Assembly (NCBI GenBank): GCA_900539645.1
Contig: UQCY01000066.1
Location: 1-9,447, forward strand
DNA: 9,447 nt
Source: an uncultured Clostridium sp.
Lineage (GTDB): Bacteria; Bacillota; Clostridia; Peptostreptococcales; Peptostreptococcaceae
Direction: 5' to 3'
Under the pieces are notes generated by a model, which was not told the origin of the DNA, did not search any database, and worked only from the letters and a program-made list of their open reading frames with translations. Below, piece after piece: positions 8,301-9,447 of the stretch (positions within the stretch are counted from its first letter, which is position 1; every line of letters starts with the position of its first letter). The translations under genes and the position numbers were made by a program.

Positions 8301-9432
8301 TTTTGATGTCCATTTTATATCTGATTTTTTTAGATTTAAAGTAACTTTTATTTTGTATTTATTCTTTATTTTATTGAAGTCCTCATGATTAGGTAAATCT
8401 ATAAATTTTCCTTCTATAATTATTGTTTCTTCACCATCTTTTAAATTGCTTAAATCCCATTCTATTCCTTCATTTTCTTCTATTGGCATATTATCTTGAG
8501 CTACTAATAACTTTACTCTATTTTTTAATATTTGTTTTATTTCATCCTCATTATAGGAATTTACATCTATTTCACCAAGATTTAAGTTAATAGTTTTTTC
8601 AGATGCATTTCTTGTTGGAATAACTATTGTTACTTCTCTATTATATGGAATATTTAACAATTCACATTCAAGAAAAGCATTTTCATATATCAACAATTTC
8701 TTTCCTTCTTTAGATATTGTATATTCTCCCAAACCAGTACAATATTGAAATACATTATTTCCCACATATTCTAAATTAGGTCCAAAGTTTATTTTTCCAG
8801 GAAGGTTTTGATTTTGTTCTTTTCTACTAGCAGAAAAAGCTCCTTGCTCTATTCTTTTTAATGAATTAGGTAATTCTATATTCTTTAATGTAGGAATTTT
8901 GGCAAATGCATTTCTTCCTATTTCTTCTAATCCTTCATTAAATTTAACTTCTGCTAATTTTGTTCCAGAAAAAGCAGCCATACCTATACTTTTTATTGTT
9001 GAGCTAAACTCTACATTTTTTAAATTACCACAATTTGCAAATGCAAATGCTCCTACATTCTCTAAACCTTCATTTAATATAACTTTTTTAATAGTTGTAT
9101 TCTTTATAAAAGCATTTTTCCCTATCGAAGTAACTGTCACACCATCTATTTGTTCAGGAATAATAATGACCTCTGTATCTGTTCCTAAATACTTACTAAT
9201 CGTTCCTGTCTCTTTATCAAACTCAAACTGATCAGATGGAGTTGGTGTTGTTACCCCCCCCATTTTGATTAGAATCTATATTTTCTACTTCTGTTCCAGT
9301 CGTATTTCCAGACACAACCTCATTTTGTTCAATTGAAGGTTCTAAACCTTCAACATCAGCAAACACATCCACATGACTCATAGAAAGTCCTAATGCTACA
9401 GCCAATGCTATTGATAATGATTTCTTAAACAT
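5349..9432 (-). CDS. Secreted leucine-rich repeat/FIVAR/CWB2 cell-wall protein, out of frame at a G8 tract
   Basis: The gene encodes a 1360-residue surface protein if the G-run at 9254-9261 has seven or ten Gs. With the eight printed, the frame from ATG 9432 stops at TGA 9234-9232 after 66 residues, and the body is open from 9263 to 5349. The first part is a signal peptide (MFKKSLSIALAVALGLSM, cleavage probably after VFA) plus a Ser/Thr/Asn linker. Body order, numbered from 9263: BspA-type leucine-rich repeats (about 22-200), a variable segment, a second repeat block (about 370-500), two FIVAR-like helical modules (about 545-675), a third repeat block (about 685-960), a Pro/Glu linker (984-1011) and three CWB2 modules (1016-1304). 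There is no LPXTG motif. CWB2 modules bind anionic wall polymers in Clostridioides, so it should sit non-covalently on the wall, probably as an adhesin. The family assignment is firm; the target is unknown. Confidence 0.9.
5352..6218 (-). repeat. Three tandem CWB2 wall-binding modules (coding)
   Basis: Each module opens with the hallmark R/I-AGENRYDTS-type motif (IAGENRYDTS, FAGENRYETA, VAGEDRYDTS) and carries G/DG-x-x-(Y/F)-(P/A)-D-A/S-(L/V)S and (I/V)(V/I)(V/I)GG motifs in the same order. Three modules is the number used by Clostridioides S-layer and Cwp proteins, where they form a trimeric fold that grips the wall polymer. They lie at the C-terminus, so the leucine-rich part projects outward. 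Confidence 0.93.
6448..7822 (-). repeat. Near-identical 25-bp repeat marking duplicated modules (6448-6472 and 7798-7822)
   Basis: The + strand sequence CTATATGGAAGAT..ACTTCTTTTA occurs at 6448-6472 and 7798-7822 with 23 of 25 bases identical. It encodes KEVNLPYS and KEVHLPYS, the matching C-terminal edges of two leucine-rich blocks. The copies are exactly 1350 bp (450 codons) apart. The N-terminal edges (KDFTSG...GIGKEAF and DDFTFNG...EIGKQAF) also match, so the whole module is duplicated around the FIVAR pair. Confidence 0.7.
7239..7631 (-). repeat. Two tandem FIVAR-like helical modules (coding)
   Basis: Residues about 545-610 and 613-675 of the body are two similar helical units: LYKEIKEANKLNPSEYNSEKW then AVFEKEDSTQAQINEQLNKLSDAL, and LRKLISSIGDLKETLYTSESW then AQSTLDKSKDQKEIDAAKNSL. 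The order Tyr-x-Ser-x-x-Trp, Ala-rich helix, a short acidic stretch with Gln/Ile, then LxxAxxxL is typical of FIVAR modules, which serve as stalks or ligand-binding bundles in Gram-positive surface proteins. Confidence 0.75.
9254..9261 (-). repeat. G8 homopolymer causing the frameshift in the surface-protein gene
   Basis: Eight consecutive Cs on the + strand read as G8 on the coding strand. The codons are AAT-GGG-GGG-GGT-AAC, which leads to a TGA 20 nt past the tract. With seven Gs they become AAT-GGG-GGG-GTA-ACA and enter the long frame (VTTPTPSDQFEF). Ten Gs would do the same. The tract lies in the low-complexity linker after the signal peptide, where one extra Gly would be harmless. An ATG overlapping its 5' edge opens the long frame but lacks a ribosome binding site and signal peptide. 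Confidence 0.9.
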
Positions 9433-9437
9433 TAAAA

Positions 9438-9444
9438 CACCCCC
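9438..9444 (-). promoter_or_regulatory. Ribosome binding site of the surface-protein gene
   Basis: On the minus strand GGGGGTG precedes ATG (9432-9430) by 5 nt. It supports this ATG, which opens a textbook signal peptide, as the true start rather than the internal ATG at 9263. The promoter lies beyond the window edge. Confidence 0.75.
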
Positions 9445-9447
9445 ATA

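Overview
The window reads as chromosomal DNA of an AT-rich Gram-positive anaerobe of the Clostridia. The best fit is Peptostreptococcaceae (Peptostreptococcus, Clostridioides and relatives). The reasons are strong G-rich Shine-Dalgarno sites, AGA/ATA-rich codon use, a GntR (YtrA-type)/ABC transporter operon, and above all a secreted protein ending in three CWB2 (cell wall binding repeat 2) modules, the anchor of the Cwp/S-layer family. Genus and species cannot be fixed from this sequence.

Layout, left to right. Positions 1-339 are a very AT-rich non-coding leader. Positions 340-3099 (+) encode a 919-residue YhgE/Pip family membrane protein with a GTG start, one N-terminal and about five C-terminal membrane spans, and a long extracytoplasmic heptad-repeat region. 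A bidirectional hairpin terminator (3163-3197) separates it from a convergent minus-strand operon at 5132-3220. That operon encodes a YtrA-type GntR repressor, an ABC ATPase and a six-span ABC-2 permease, spaced only 3-4 nt apart. The ATPase gene carries a one-base frameshift just after its H-loop. The operon has a near-consensus promoter whose -35 and spacer are embedded in direct repeats that look like the GntR operator. A long hairpin terminator lies just upstream and ends the next minus-strand gene, a very large surface protein (5349-9432).

The surface protein would be 1360 residues if read through: signal peptide, BspA-type leucine-rich repeats, two FIVAR-like helical modules, more leucine-rich repeats, a Pro/Glu linker and three CWB2 modules. 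As printed it is out of frame at a run of eight G residues immediately after the signal peptide and linker. Seven or ten Gs would restore one continuous frame. This is the most interesting point in the window. It may be a slipped-strand phase-variation switch for a surface adhesin caught in the OFF state, or a homopolymer error.

The common theme is the cell envelope: a YhgE/Pip protein, a probably antimicrobial-responsive ABC system and a wall-bound surface protein. No RNA genes, CRISPR arrays, insertion sequences or phage genes were seen. Two frameshifts within about 5 kb mean base-level read support should be checked before either is treated as biology.
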